This document shows, piece by piece, positions 37,033 to 46,986 of a stretch of 64,000 nucleotides of DNA (positions are counted from its first letter, which is position 1; the number at the start of each line of letters is the position of its first letter). Under the pieces are notes generated by a model. The model saw nothing but the letters and a program-made list of their open reading frames with translations. It had not been told where the DNA came from and made no database searches. Origin of the DNA: Nocardia sp. CDC159 (GTDB taxonomy: Bacteria; Actinomycetota; Actinomycetes; Mycobacteriales; Mycobacteriaceae); the NCBI RefSeq assembly GCF_023740735.1, contig NZ_JAMRXH010000023.1, positions 1 to 64,000 on the forward strand, read 5' to 3'. The translations under genes were made by a program, and so were the position numbers.

Positions 37033-38703
37033 GTGAAGGTCGCGGACTATTTGTTGGATCGGTTGGCCGAGCGCGGGATTCGGCACGTGTTCGGTGTGCC
37101 GGGTGATTACAACCTGGCGTTGTTGAATGAGGTGCTCGCCCACGACGGATTGCAGTGGGTCGGTAACACCAACGAATTGAACGCGGCCTACGCCGCCGAC
37201 GGCTACGCGCGCGTGCACGGCCTGTCGGCGGTGGCGTTCACCTACGGGGTGGGAGAGCTGTCCGGAATCAACGGTGTCGCGGGGGCGTGTGCGGAGAACG
37301 TGCCGATCGTGGTGATCGTGAGCGTGCCGTCGCGCGCGCAGTGCGCCGCGCACGCGGTCATGCATCACGGCCTGCCCGACGGGCAGTGGGATCACTTCGC
37401 GCGGATGTACCACGAAGTGACCGCCGCGCAGGCGGTCCTGTCGCCGGAGAACGCGGCCAGCGAGATCGATCGGGTCCTGGCCGCGGCCGAGCGGGAGCGG
37501 CGGCCGGTCTATATCGCGATTCCCTCCGATGTCGCGACGGCCGCGCTGCCCGAGGGGCATGCGCCCGCCCCCGAGCCGCGGGGCGATGACGGCTCGGCCG
37601 TCGCCGAGTTCACCGATGCCGGCTCGGCCGTTGCGGAGTTCGCCGCGGCGGTGGCCGCTCTCGCCGCCGATAGCGCGCGGGCGGTGCTGTTGCTCGGGCA
37701 CGAGGCGGCGCGTTTCGGGCTCGCCGCACGGGTACAGCGGCTCGCTGTGTCCACCGGCATCCCGGTGGCGATCACCCCGATGGGCAAGGGGACGGTCGAC
37801 GAGGACGCGGTGGTTTGGCTGGGGTTGTACGACGGCGGTGCGAGCGAACCCGCCGTGCGTGAAGCGGTCGAGAAGGCGCCGCTGCTGATCCGTATCGGAA
37901 CGCCGCTGTCGGACACCGAAACCGCCGGATTCACCGCACGATTCGACGAGAGCCGAGTCGTCGACGTGCGGCCCGACCACGGCACGGTGGCCGGCCGTCG
38001 GTTCGCGCCGCTGCCGTTCGACCAGGCCCTCGACGCCCTCGGTGAGGTACTCGCCGGCATCGGCTGGGATTCGACGGTTCCTCCGGCCGCTCCAACGGCG
38101 AGTGCGCAGGGCGCGGGCGGGCGACTGACCCAGGCGGCGCTGTGGCCGCGGGTCGCGTCGGCGTTGCGTCCTGGTGATGTCGTGGTGGTGGGGTCGGGCA
38201 CCGCCGCGTGGGGGATGCTGAGCCAGCACCTGCCCAGCGGCGTGACGTATCTGGCGCAGACGCATTGGGGTTCGATCGGCGGAGCACTGCCAGCCGCGCT
38301 CGGGGCGAGCCTGGCGGCTCCGGGGCGGCGGGTGGTGCTGATCATCGGCGACGGGTCGCTGCAGCTGACCGTGCAGGAGCTGGCGACCGTCGCGCGCTGG
38401 CGGCTACCCGTGACGGTCATGTTGATCAACAATCACGGCTACACGATCGAGCGGATCATCGACGGTGCCACGGCCGTCTACAACGACATCCCGCTGTGGA
38501 ACCACCGTGCCGTCGTGCGCGCCATCACCGCGGTCGACGACCTTCCGGTCACCGAGATACGCACGACCGCCGAACTCGATAACGCGCTGGAGGAGTTCAA
38601 CCGCTCCGCGCCCGCGCTGCGGGTGTACGAGTTCCACACCGATCTGATGGATGTGCCGCAGCGGTTGCAGTCGTTTGTCTCCACTCTCGCCGCCGCCCGT
38701 TGA
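37033..38703 (+). CDS. kdc: Thiamine diphosphate-dependent 2-keto acid decarboxylase
   Basis: A 556-residue enzyme that decarboxylates branched-chain, aromatic or indolepyruvate-type keto acids to aldehydes. The PYR domain has HVFGVPGDYNLALLNE and the catalytic-region NTNELNAAYAADGYAR; the PP domain has the ThDP motif beginning GDGSLQLTVQELAT and ending INNHGYTIE. Length and motifs match mycobacterial Kdc and indolepyruvate decarboxylases. Two adjacent GTG codons are possible starts; the second (37033) is better spaced from AGGGAGG. A FAD/Fe-S oxidoreductase gene follows after 24 bases, likely in the same operon. With the amine oxidase nearby, both can give aryl or alkyl aldehydes. Confidence 0.9.
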   Translation: MKVADYLLDRLAERGIRHVFGVPGDYNLALLNEVLAHDGLQWVGNTNELNAAYAADGYARVHGLSAVAFTYGVGELSGINGVAGACAENVPIVVIVSVPSRAQCAAHAVMHHGLPDGQWDHFARMYHEVTAAQAVLSPENAASEIDRVLAAAERERRPVYIAIPSDVATAALPEGHAPAPEPRGDDGSAVAEFTDAGSAVAEFAAAVAALAADSARAVLLLGHEAARFGLAARVQRLAVSTGIPVAITPMGKGTVDEDAVVWLGLYDGGASEPAVREAVEKAPLLIRIGTPLSDTETAGFTARFDESRVVDVRPDHGTVAGRRFAPLPFDQALDALGEVLAGIGWDSTVPPAAPTASAQGAGGRLTQAALWPRVASALRPGDVVVVGSGTAAWGMLSQHLPSGVTYLAQTHWGSIGGALPAALGASLAAPGRRVVLIIGDGSLQLTVQELATVARWRLPVTVMLINNHGYTIERIIDGATAVYNDIPLWNHRAVVRAITAVDDLPVTEIRTTAELDNALEEFNRSAPALRVYEFHTDLMDVPQRLQSFVSTLAAAR

Positions 38704-38727
38704 CACCGACTACTGGAGGTCTCGGTC

Positions 38728-41643
38728 ATGTCCGTGCGAACACGTCTGCGTGCCGCGCTGCCCATCGACACCGCGGCGCACCCCGACCGGCTCGCGGGTG
38801 CACTGACCCGCGGCACTCCGCGACGACTGCGCACCGATCTCGAGCGGCTCGTCGGCACCGAACAGGTCCTGTCCCGGCCGAGTGACCTGGTGCGTTACGC
38901 CAGTGACGCCAGCCCCTACCGGCTCATCCCCCAGGTGGTGGTGGTGCCCCGTGACGAACGCGACGTCGCCGCCGTGCTGCGGTACGCGCGCGAACATCAT
39001 CGCGCGGTCACCTTCCGCGCCGCCGGCACCAGTCTCAACGGCCAGTCCCAGGGCGACGACATCCTGCTGGACGTGCGCCGCCACTTCGGTGGCGGCACGG
39101 TCGAAGCCGACGGCGCGCGGCTGCGAGCACGGCCCGGTCTGATCATCGCCCACGCCAACGCCTTGCTGGCCCGCCACAACCGGATGCTCGGACCGGACCC
39201 GGCCAGCAGCGGCTCGGCCACCGTCGGCGGCGTGGTCGCCAACAACGCCAGCGGCATGTCCTGCGGGGTGGCCCGCAACTCGTATCACACGGTGCGCTCG
39301 CTGCGGATCGTGCTCGCCTCGGGCACGATCGTCGACACCGCCGACCCGGACGCCGACGCGATGCTGGCCGCCACCGAACCCGATCTCGTCACCGAATTAC
39401 TCGCTATCAAGGCCGATCTGGCGGCCGACACCGCTCTGACGGCGCGGATCCGGCAGAAGTTCGCGATCAAGAACACCAACGGATATCGGCTCGATGCCCT
39501 CCTCGACGGCGACACCCCTACCGAAATCCTGCGCGGATTGATGGTGTGCTCACAGGGCACGCTCGGATTCCTCAGCGAAATCGTCTTCGACACAGTCCCT
39601 TTCGGGCGATTGCATACCACCGCACTGCTGCGCTGCCGCGACCTGTACACCGCCACCTCCCTGGTCGCGCCGATGATGGCCGCCGGCGCCCACGCCGCGG
39701 AACTGATGGACGCCGAATCCCTGCACGCCGCGGCGACGGTGCCCGGCGCGCCCGCCTGGCTCGGCGAGATCGAGGACACCGAGGCGGCGCTGCTGGTGGA
39801 ATTCCGCACCGGTGACCCCGCGACCCTGGCCGATCTCGAGAACGCCGCCGCCAAGGTCCTGGCGGCAACGTCGGATTCGGTCCGGGGCGAATTCACCCGC
39901 GACTCCGCGACCGCGCTCACCTACTGGCGAGTCCGGGAGGGCATCTTCGCCGAACTCGGCGCCACCCGACCCCACGGGACCGTGCTGCTGGGGGAGGACG
40001 TCTGCGTCGCGCCCGAGCGGGTCGCCGACGCCGCCGTCGACCTGCACCGCGTGCTGACCGAGCACGGCTACCGCGCGGCGATCCAGGGCCACGCCTCGGC
40101 GGGCAACCTGCATTTCGCTCTCGCCCTGGACCCCTCCTCGTCCGAGCAGGTGGATCGGTACGCCCGTTGCATGCGGGCCGTGGTCTCGCTGATCCTCGAC
40201 ACCTACGACGGCTCGCTCAAAGGCGAACACGCCACCGGTCGCAACATGGCCCCATTCCTCGAACGCGAGTGGGGTGCGACGGCTGTGGAATACATGCGCC
40301 GTGTCAAACACGCACTCGATCCCGCCGGTATCCTCAACCCGGGCGTGGTGCTCAACGACGACCCCGACGCCAACATCCGCCACCTCAAGACCATGCCGAC
40401 GGTCGACAACGAACTCGACCGGTGCATCGAGTGCGGATTCTGTGAACCCGTCTGCCCCAGTAGGGATCTCACGACCACACCGCGGCAGCGCATCGTGCTG
40501 CAACGCGAAATCGCCCGCCAGGGCGAACCCAACCGGGTCACCGCCGCACTCACCGACGACTACGACTACGACGCGGTCCAAACCTGCGCCGGCGACGCCA
40601 GCTGCGCGATCGCCTGCCCGGTGCGCATCGACACCGGCGCCGCCATGAAACGCTTGCGCCACGCCACCCACGGCGCCCGCGCCGAACGCATCGCCGCCTG
40701 GACCGCCCGCCACTGGGGACCGATCGAACGCATCGCCCGCCGCGCGGTCGGCCTCGGCCGCGTCCTCGCCGCACTCACGGGCGACCTGCCCCTGCGAGCG
40801 ATCACCGGCCTCGCACGACTGCTGTTCGGCAGCGACCTCATTCCCCAATGGCTCCCCGAAACCCCCCATCCCGCACCCGCCCGACTTCCCGCCACCGACA
40901 AAACCCGCGCCACCGCCGTCTACTTCCCGGCCTGCATCAACCGGATCTTCGGCACCCCCGTCGGCAGCACCGACGAACCGACCATCGCGGAAGCCGTTGT
41001 GCGACTGGCCGAACGAGCCGGACAACCGGTATGGATCCCCGACGACGTGATCGGCACCTGCTGCGCCACCATCTGGCACAGCAAAGGCTACGACACCGGC
41101 AACACGCTCATGGCCAACCGGCTCGTGGACAACCTGTGGCGCTGGAGCGACCACGGCCGACTGCCCATCATCATCGACGCCAGCTCCTGCACCCTCGGCG
41201 CCCACCGCGAAATCCTGCCCTACCTCACCGACGAAAACCGGCACCGCCATGCCCGGCTCGACATCCGCGACAGCATCACCTGGGCTCGCGAACTGCTGCC
41301 CCACCTCGCCATCACCACCAGAATCAATACCGCTGTCATCCACCCCACCTGCTCCATGCATCACCTCGACAACACCGGCGATCTCGCCACCCTCGCCGCG
41401 GCATTCGCCGACCATGTCGTCGAGCCGATCGTCGCCACCTGCTGCGGCTTCGCCGGCGACCGCGGCTACCTGCACCGAGAACTCACCGAACACGCCACCG
41501 AAACCGAGATCGCCGAGATAGCCGCCACCCCCGCCGACGCCTACCTCAGCGCCAACCGCACCTGCGAACTCGGCATGCAACACGCCAGCGGCCACCCCTA
41601 TCACTCGGTACTCATCCACCTCGAACAAACCACCAGACCGTGA
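38728..41643 (+). CDS. FAD- and Fe-S-containing oxidoreductase, D-lactate/glycolate dehydrogenase type
   Basis: A 971-residue fusion. The N-terminal half is a GlcD/Dld-like FAD domain (VTFRAAGTSLNGQSQGDD; SGSATVGGVVANNASGM; the C-terminal cap ending GEHATGRNMAPF). The second half carries two ferredoxin-type clusters (CIECGFCEPVCP; CAGDASCAIACPV) and CCG-type cysteine-rich segments (GTCCATIWHSKG; ATCCGFAGDRGY). Such proteins oxidise 2-hydroxy acids, usually D-lactate, and pass electrons to the respiratory chain. The ATG has GGAGG 8 bases before it. It follows the keto-acid decarboxylase gene by 24 bases, so a 2-hydroxy acid to keto acid to aldehyde sequence is plausible but unproven. Confidence 0.9.
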   Translation: MSVRTRLRAALPIDTAAHPDRLAGALTRGTPRRLRTDLERLVGTEQVLSRPSDLVRYASDASPYRLIPQVVVVPRDERDVAAVLRYAREHHRAVTFRAAGTSLNGQSQGDDILLDVRRHFGGGTVEADGARLRARPGLIIAHANALLARHNRMLGPDPASSGSATVGGVVANNASGMSCGVARNSYHTVRSLRIVLASGTIVDTADPDADAMLAATEPDLVTELLAIKADLAADTALTARIRQKFAIKNTNGYRLDALLDGDTPTEILRGLMVCSQGTLGFLSEIVFDTVPFGRLHTTALLRCRDLYTATSLVAPMMAAGAHAAELMDAESLHAAATVPGAPAWLGEIEDTEAALLVEFRTGDPATLADLENAAAKVLAATSDSVRGEFTRDSATALTYWRVREGIFAELGATRPHGTVLLGEDVCVAPERVADAAVDLHRVLTEHGYRAAIQGHASAGNLHFALALDPSSSEQVDRYARCMRAVVSLILDTYDGSLKGEHATGRNMAPFLEREWGATAVEYMRRVKHALDPAGILNPGVVLNDDPDANIRHLKTMPTVDNELDRCIECGFCEPVCPSRDLTTTPRQRIVLQREIARQGEPNRVTAALTDDYDYDAVQTCAGDASCAIACPVRIDTGAAMKRLRHATHGARAERIAAWTARHWGPIERIARRAVGLGRVLAALTGDLPLRAITGLARLLFGSDLIPQWLPETPHPAPARLPATDKTRATAVYFPACINRIFGTPVGSTDEPTIAEAVVRLAERAGQPVWIPDDVIGTCCATIWHSKGYDTGNTLMANRLVDNLWRWSDHGRLPIIIDASSCTLGAHREILPYLTDENRHRHARLDIRDSITWARELLPHLAITTRINTAVIHPTCSMHHLDNTGDLATLAAAFADHVVEPIVATCCGFAGDRGYLHRELTEHATETEIAEIAATPADAYLSANRTCELGMQHASGHPYHSVLIHLEQTTRP

Positions 41644-41767
41644 CCACCGTCCACCCCGCGAGCCGATCTGGCCGGGATGCCCGCGCCACATCGACGCCCG
41701 GAAACCGTCCCGACCTGGTGTCGATACCGCGCAAGGAATACCGACAGTTCGAGGCGCACTAGCCCTG

Positions 41768-41899
41768 ATGGTCGTGCTGCCCCCGGACGAGGTGGCGGAC
41801 CTGCTCGGCGAGCGCAAGCGCGCCCTCGCCGAGCAGGCCGTCCAGCAGCGCGAATTCCTCCGCGCCGCGGCGGATGTCGACCGATTACCCGCGAGGTAG
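41768..41899 (+). CDS. Short ORF (43 aa), possible gene fragment
   Basis: I do not recognise this with confidence. The 43 residues are acidic and basic with a coiled-coil look (LLGERKRALAEQAVQQREFL), resembling the C-terminal dimerisation helix of MerR-type regulators. No ribosome-binding site is evident. It lies between convergent genes and may be the tail of a lost regulator rather than a working gene. Confidence 0.2.
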   Translation: MVVLPPDEVADLLGERKRALAEQAVQQREFLRAAADVDRLPAR

Positions 41900-41928
41900 C
41901 CGAGCGATCCTCGGCGTCGTTTCTACGT

Positions 41929-42555
41929 TCATGGCAGGAGGCCGCGATCCATGGCGACGACGACGGCGTGGGTGCGGTCGCTGACATCGAGCTTGGCGAA
42001 GATGCGCAGCAGGTGGGTCTTGACGGTGGCCTCGGCGATGGTGAGGCGCCTGCCGATCTCGGGATTGGAAAGGCCGGCGGCCACGGCTCGCAACACCTCG
42101 ATTTCCCGGGCGGTCAGGGGGATCTGCTCGGGGCGGCGCATCCGGGCGACGAGCAGATCCGCGACCCGGGGGGCCAGGACGGTGCGGCCGCGGGCCGCGG
42201 CGTGGATGGCCTCGACGAGTTGGTCGCGGGTGGTGTCCTTGAGGAGATAGCCCATGGCGCCGGCCTCGATGGCGCGTTCGATTTCGGAGTCGGTGTCGTA
42301 AGTGGTCAGGATGAGGACGCGGGTGGCGGTGCGGGTGGCGATCTCCCGGGTGGCCGCCACGCCGTCCAGGATCGGCATGCGCAGATCCAGCAGGGCCACA
42401 TCGGGTTTCAACCGCTCGGTGAGCTCGATCGCGGCGCTGCCGTTCTCCGCTTCGCCGACGATGTCGACGCTGGGTTCGGCGGCAAGCAGTGCCGCGAGAC
42501 CCGCACGCATGACGATGTGATCGTCGGCGAGAATCAGGCGCACGGGTTCGGCCAT
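41929..42555 (-). CDS. NarL/FixJ-type response regulator
   Basis: A 208-residue two-component regulator. The receiver domain shows the acidic pair in ILADDH, the phospho-acceptor Asp in VALLDLRMP, a Thr in LILTTYD and the Lys in YLLKD. The C-terminal LuxR-type HTH has LTAREIEVLRAVAAGLSNPEIG and ATVKTHLLRIFAKLDVSDRTHA. The start was taken at MAEPVRLILADDH (42555), one base after the kinase stop; an ATG at 42570 overlaps the kinase end. It is paired with the histidine kinase and sits downstream of an MMPL gene, which is likely its target. Confidence 0.93.
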   Translation of the reverse strand: MAEPVRLILADDHIVMRAGLAALLAAEPSVDIVGEAENGSAAIELTERLKPDVALLDLRMPILDGVAATREIATRTATRVLILTTYDTDSEIERAIEAGAMGYLLKDTTRDQLVEAIHAAARGRTVLAPRVADLLVARMRRPEQIPLTAREIEVLRAVAAGLSNPEIGRRLTIAEATVKTHLLRIFAKLDVSDRTHAVVVAMDRGLLP

Positions 42556-42556
42556 G

Positions 42557-43729
42557 TCACATCCGATCATCGGCGGGTAGCACGGCGAAGATGCGGGTGC
42601 CTTCGCCGGGTGAACTGGTGACGGTGAGCTCGCCGCCGAGTTCGGCGAGGCGGGTGCGCATCCCGTTCAGGCCGAAGCCGCGTGCCTCGTGGGGAGTGAA
42701 TCCGATTCCGTCATCGGTGATTTCGAGTTCCACCCCGGTTGCTCCGCCCGTTAGCGTGACGCTCACGGTGCCGGCCCCGGCATGCTTGCGCACATTGGCC
42801 AGCGACTCCTGGGTGCAGCGCAGCAGGGCGATCCGGGTGGGCTGATCGCATTCGATATCGCGCAATTGAGCATCCACGGTCAGTCCGGTGTCCTCGGCGA
42901 ACCGGTCCAGGATGCGCCGCAGCGACTGCGCGATACCACCGGACGCGGCCCCGCCCGCCGGTGCGGAGCCGACGAGTACGCGTGCCTCCACGAGGTTTTC
43001 GCGGGCGGTGCGCTCGATGGACAGCAGCTGCTCGGCGCTGGTCACCGGATCGGTGTCGATGCCGCCGCGGGCGGCCTCGGCCAGCACGATGATGGAGGCG
43101 AAGCCCTGGGCGAGCGTGTCGTGGATCTCGCGCGCGAGCCGTTCGCGTTCCTCGGCCGCGCCCTGGCGTCGATGCGCCACGGCCAGCTCCGATTGCGTGC
43201 GTGCCAGTTCGGCGCCGAGCACCCGGGCGCGTTCGTCACCCTGTCTGATCACCCGGTCCATCCACAACCCGAGCAGGACACCGCCGGCGAGGCCGATCAG
43301 GGTGAAGACCACATTGCCCGGGGAAAATGGCGACCCGGTGAAGGTCCCGACCAGGGTGGCCACCGCGGCCGCCCCGAGGAAGCCGATCGCCTGACGCGCG
43401 GTGGCGGTGTGGATCCAGAACATGGGCAGCGACACGATGAAGAACGCCGCACCGCCGTCGAGCAGAATTGCCGTCACGCCGAGCACCAGCACGAGCATCC
43501 CGAGAAACCCGCTGGGCCGCACCACGGGATTGCCCGGAAACGACCGCAGGATCAGGTAACTCAGGGCGAGCACCGCCACCAGCGCCCACGTCCCGTACTT
43601 CGTGGCGTCGGCCCTGTCGTGCACCGCGATCACCGGCGGGCACAGGCCGAACAAGACCCAGCAGAGGAGGTACCACCGCCGCAGTGTCCGGATCCGAAAC
43701 CGATCGTCGGTGCCCGGCTGCTGGTTCAT
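42557..43729 (-). CDS. HisKA_3-type sensor histidine kinase
   Basis: A 390-residue membrane sensor kinase. About five or six hydrophobic helices fill residues 15-170 with no large external domain, so it probably senses the membrane itself or a partner, as DesK/LiaS-like kinases do. The DHp motif is EERERLAREIHDTLAQGF with the phospho-His, and the ATPase has ESLANVRKHAGA (N box), ITDDGIGF (G1) and GFGLNGMRTRL (G2). The start at 43729 lies 5 bases after the MMPL stop; a longer frame overlaps that gene. It forms an operon MMPL-kinase-regulator. Confidence 0.9.
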   Translation of the reverse strand: MNQQPGTDDRFRIRTLRRWYLLCWVLFGLCPPVIAVHDRADATKYGTWALVAVLALSYLILRSFPGNPVVRPSGFLGMLVLVLGVTAILLDGGAAFFIVSLPMFWIHTATARQAIGFLGAAAVATLVGTFTGSPFSPGNVVFTLIGLAGGVLLGLWMDRVIRQGDERARVLGAELARTQSELAVAHRRQGAAEERERLAREIHDTLAQGFASIIVLAEAARGGIDTDPVTSAEQLLSIERTARENLVEARVLVGSAPAGGAASGGIAQSLRRILDRFAEDTGLTVDAQLRDIECDQPTRIALLRCTQESLANVRKHAGAGTVSVTLTGGATGVELEITDDGIGFTPHEARGFGLNGMRTRLAELGGELTVTSSPGEGTRIFAVLPADDRM

Positions 43730-43734
43730 TTCGA

Positions 43735-45903
43735 TCAGCCTACTTTCACCGGCGCGCGGCGCTGTGTGACAGCGGTCGGCCGCGTCGGCCACCACGTTCG
43801 ATTACCGAGCAGGAGCAGCAGGGCGGGCAGGATCACGATCCTGATGACGAACGCGTCGAGTAGCACGGCGGCAGCGAGCGCGAAACCCATTTGCTTCATC
43901 TCCATGATGTGCAGCGGGACGAAGCTGGCGAACACCGTGACCATGACGAACGCGGCGCTGGTCACCACGCCCGCCGAACCGCCGACGCCGTCGAGCACGG
44001 CCTGCCGAATGGTGGCACCGCCGTCGACGGCCTCCTTGATCCGGCTCAGCACGAAGACCTGATAGTCCATCGACAGGCCGAACAGGATCACGAACAGCAG
44101 CAGGGGAACTCGGGAACCGATCGTGCCGGTCGAGTCGAAATCGAGCAGGCCCTCGGCCCAGGTGTTCTGAAAGACCAGGGTCAGCAGGCCCAGCGAGGCG
44201 CCCGCCGAGAGCAGGTTCAGCACCACACCGATCAGGCCGAGCACGAGGGAACGGAATGCCGCGGCGGTCAGGACGAAGGTCACCAGCAGCAATGCCGCGA
44301 CGATCATGGGCAGTTTCCGCTTCTGATGTGCCGGATAGTCGGCGTAGCGGGCGACCTCACCGGTCACCGCGAAGTCGATGCCGGACAGCGCGCCGATCGT
44401 GGCCGGCACATAGTCCCCGCGAACCCGTTCGAGCGACTCCACGGCCGCCTTGTCGCCGACATGGTGCCGCACGGGCAGTTCCAGCAGGCTGACCCGACCG
44501 TCGCCGGAGGTGCGCAGATTCGACGTGCCCGTCAGCGCCGAATCGGCCGCGGCCCGTCCGGCCAGGGCGCGCAGCGCGCTCGCGACCTCGTTCGCCCGGG
44601 CCGGGTCCGCCGTCACGACCACCTGGTGCATCGACTTCAGTTCCGGGAAGGCGGCATGAAGCCGATCGAAGGTCTGCATGGCGGGGATCGTGCGCGGGTG
44701 GGTCTCCCGCCCCATATCGGTGAGTTCGAGGCCGACCACCGGTGCGGTGAGCACGAGCATGGCGAGCACCGAAACGGCCAGCCCGGTGGCCGGTTTCGCC
44801 GCGACCCCACGGAGTACGAATCCGGTGAACCGCCCGCCCTTCGACGGCGTCCGGCCGACCGGTCCGGCGTGCGCGGCCCGGCGCACGGCCCGGCGCTCCG
44901 CTCGCTCGGTGAGCATCGCCAGCAGTGCGGGCAGCGCGGTGAGCGAGCTGACCACCGCGACCAGCGTGACCAGGATCGCGGCGGTCGCGATCGAGGAGAA
45001 GATCACGTCATCGGCGAGATACAGGGTCGCGGTGGAGGCCGCCACGGCGAGCCCGGACACCACGACCGCCCGACCCGAGGTCGCCGCGGCCAGTTCCACC
45101 ACCGCCCGGGTATTCGGCATTCCGGCGCAGCGAGCGCGCTCCTCCCGGGCGCGCTTCAAATAGAACAGTGTGTAGTCGACACCGACCGCCAGCCCGATGA
45201 GCAGGATGATGTTGGTGCCGATCCCGTTGTCCGGGAACAGGTGTGAGGCGGGCATCGACAACCCGATCGCGGCGACGATCGAGGAGACGGCCAGCAGCAC
45301 CGGCACCAGCGCCAGCGCCACCGACCGGAAGACGAACAGCAGCGTGATCACCGTGACCGGCAACGCGATCATTTCCGTCCGAGCCAGATCCCGCCCGCGC
45401 AACTCGTCGACGCCACTGCTGACGGAGGGCCCACCGGTCTCCTCGATCAGCAGCCCGGGATGGGCCCGCTGCACCAGCTCGGTCTGCGCCCGGAGCGCGC
45501 CGACATGCTTGTCACCGTCGAGTTCCGCACCCGCCATGGTCACATCGATACGCAGCGCCGTTCGGTCCGCCGTATACACCGGTGGTGCCACGGATTCGAC
45601 CTCCGGCAGCGCCCGCATCCGATCGGTGACCTCCCGAGCGACGCCATCGGCGGCGGCATCCAACCGGGCCCCGTTCCCGGTGATGAGGATCCGTTCCACG
45701 GCCCGCTGTTGCAGTCCGCCCGAGGCGGCGATCGCCTCCCCCCGCCCGGCTTCCCCGATCCGGAAATCCTCTGTGGCGGCCGGCCGCCCACCGACTCCCA
45801 CCCCCACCCCGACGCACAGGGCAACGAACACGAACCATCCGACGGTGGCGAGCCACGGACGACGTGCGCTCCAACCAGCGATGGCTACCAGGCGATTTCG
45901 CAT
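43735..45903 (-). CDS. MMPL/RND-family transporter
   Basis: A 722-residue MMPL transporter with two sets of about six helices and two large external loops. Landmarks are LAVGVDYTLFYLKRAREE in the first repeat and FGLSMDYQVFVLSRIKEAV in the second. It differs clearly from the MMPL in the NRPS operon. It leads an operon with a DesK-like kinase and NarL-type regulator, an arrangement common for transporters induced by membrane-active compounds or lipids. It could give resistance to such compounds. The substrate cannot be read. Confidence 0.9.
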   Translation of the reverse strand: MRNRLVAIAGWSARRPWLATVGWFVFVALCVGVGVGVGGRPAATEDFRIGEAGRGEAIAASGGLQQRAVERILITGNGARLDAAADGVAREVTDRMRALPEVESVAPPVYTADRTALRIDVTMAGAELDGDKHVGALRAQTELVQRAHPGLLIEETGGPSVSSGVDELRGRDLARTEMIALPVTVITLLFVFRSVALALVPVLLAVSSIVAAIGLSMPASHLFPDNGIGTNIILLIGLAVGVDYTLFYLKRAREERARCAGMPNTRAVVELAAATSGRAVVVSGLAVAASTATLYLADDVIFSSIATAAILVTLVAVVSSLTALPALLAMLTERAERRAVRRAAHAGPVGRTPSKGGRFTGFVLRGVAAKPATGLAVSVLAMLVLTAPVVGLELTDMGRETHPRTIPAMQTFDRLHAAFPELKSMHQVVVTADPARANEVASALRALAGRAAADSALTGTSNLRTSGDGRVSLLELPVRHHVGDKAAVESLERVRGDYVPATIGALSGIDFAVTGEVARYADYPAHQKRKLPMIVAALLLVTFVLTAAAFRSLVLGLIGVVLNLLSAGASLGLLTLVFQNTWAEGLLDFDSTGTIGSRVPLLLFVILFGLSMDYQVFVLSRIKEAVDGGATIRQAVLDGVGGSAGVVTSAAFVMVTVFASFVPLHIMEMKQMGFALAAAVLLDAFVIRIVILPALLLLLGNRTWWPTRPTAVTQRRAPVKVG

Positions 45904-46006
45904 ACCTGAATGCTGCTGGCCGACCCCGACCTCCGAACAGCCTCGACAGATCGAATCTCATGTCCACCGGTCGGTGGACACGACTCCCGAATATCCCTCC
46001 GGGGGG

Positions 46007-46144
46007 TTACCCGTGCGGGCGAACCGGCAGCTCGGTCATGCCGCGGATCAGGACGCCGATCTGCCACTGCGGGGTGAAGTTCGGGTCGGCGAACGGCAGC
46101 GCGGCCAACCGGATCCCCGCCACGGCGTACACACGTGTGAAGCG
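46007..46144 (-). pseudogene. Possible cytochrome P450 C-terminal scrap
   Basis: The last ~45 residues of a minus-strand frame, including GIRLAALPFADPNFTPQW and then VLIRGMTELPV, resemble the C-terminal strands of bacterial P450s (pattern ..LIRG..ELPV). The haem-cysteine segment and everything before it are missing, and the sequence further upstream has no P450 features. The rest of 45904-46596 holds nothing I can recognise. Confidence 0.3.
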
Positions 46145-46596
46145 GTTTCTGGGGTGGCCCGTGCGCGCGTCGCACGATGGGGGTAGCCCTTCGGGGGAGA
46201 GTTCAGAGCCGACGGGGAGTCGAGAAGCCGAGCGGGCTCGACTTTCGACCCGCCCCTCCCCTCGCGAGTGTCCAGGTCCGCACACCGATGCCGACCGGGC
46301 TGTCCGAAATTTGGATCCAGACCAATCCGTCTGCACTACCGCTGCGAATAGTTCTTCGGCTCGATGCGGGTCAGAGGGGCTGTGCCGCAACGAGTTCGAT
46401 TCGCTGTCCGCGCGGCCGTGGCCGTCCGCGCCTGTTGGCCAGTGGTCGCTCGACCCGACCACGCCGAAGTCCCCTGATGGAGGTGAGGTTCAAGCATGGA
46501 GTCGTTCAGCGGTGCGCCGTGGCTACCCATCGAGGTCGCGTCCGGCCTCGGTGGCGTCCTCGGCCGCCGGTTATGACCGGCCAGCCCCGGTAGCGG

Positions 46597-46896
46597 TCAG
46601 AACTCCGACCGCACCCACGCACCCGCCGGAGCGGGCTCTGCGTTGCCGCGAGAAAGGTTGCAGCGCAGATGACTCGGCCGGATGTTGGCCGGTTCGAACG
46701 CCAGATGCGGGTGCGTGGACACCGGATAGTAGTGATCGGCCTCGAACCCGTTCGGGTCGAACCGCTTCGCGGTGTAGTCGATCGGCTGCCCGCACACCCA
46801 GCACGTCAGCTCTTGGGTGCGGACGTCGGCGACGAGTGCCGCCACCGGTAGGTCTGGCGCGGGTCCTTCGCCACCGATCCTCATCGGTCCACTCAT
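46597..46896 (-). CDS. HNH-motif protein (endonuclease-like)
   Basis: A 99-residue protein with a compact HNH fold: zinc cysteines in CWVCGQPIDY, the core FEADHYYPVSTHPHL with Asp-His, NIRPSHLRCN supplying the Asn, His and last Cys, and RGN at the end. Small HNH proteins like this are usual in prophages and mobile islands, often beside terminase genes, but no other phage gene is visible here. The start at 46896 is followed by another Met at 46884. It supports the view that 46-49 kb is accessory or remnant DNA. Confidence 0.75.
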   Translation of the reverse strand: MSGPMRIGGEGPAPDLPVAALVADVRTQELTCWVCGQPIDYTAKRFDPNGFEADHYYPVSTHPHLAFEPANIRPSHLRCNLSRGNAEPAPAGAWVRSEF

Positions 46897-46986
46897 CCTG
46901 TAATCGTCGGTGGCTCCACTCCTGAACCAGAGTCTTCACCTGATCGGACGGTTCAGGGTCTGTGTAGTCGGTCGCCGTTGGGTCGA

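Noticed and set aside
39550..41817. 755-aa minus-strand frame with Gly/Val-rich translation
   Set aside because: Antisense shadow of the FAD/Fe-S oxidoreductase, which has complete cofactor motifs.
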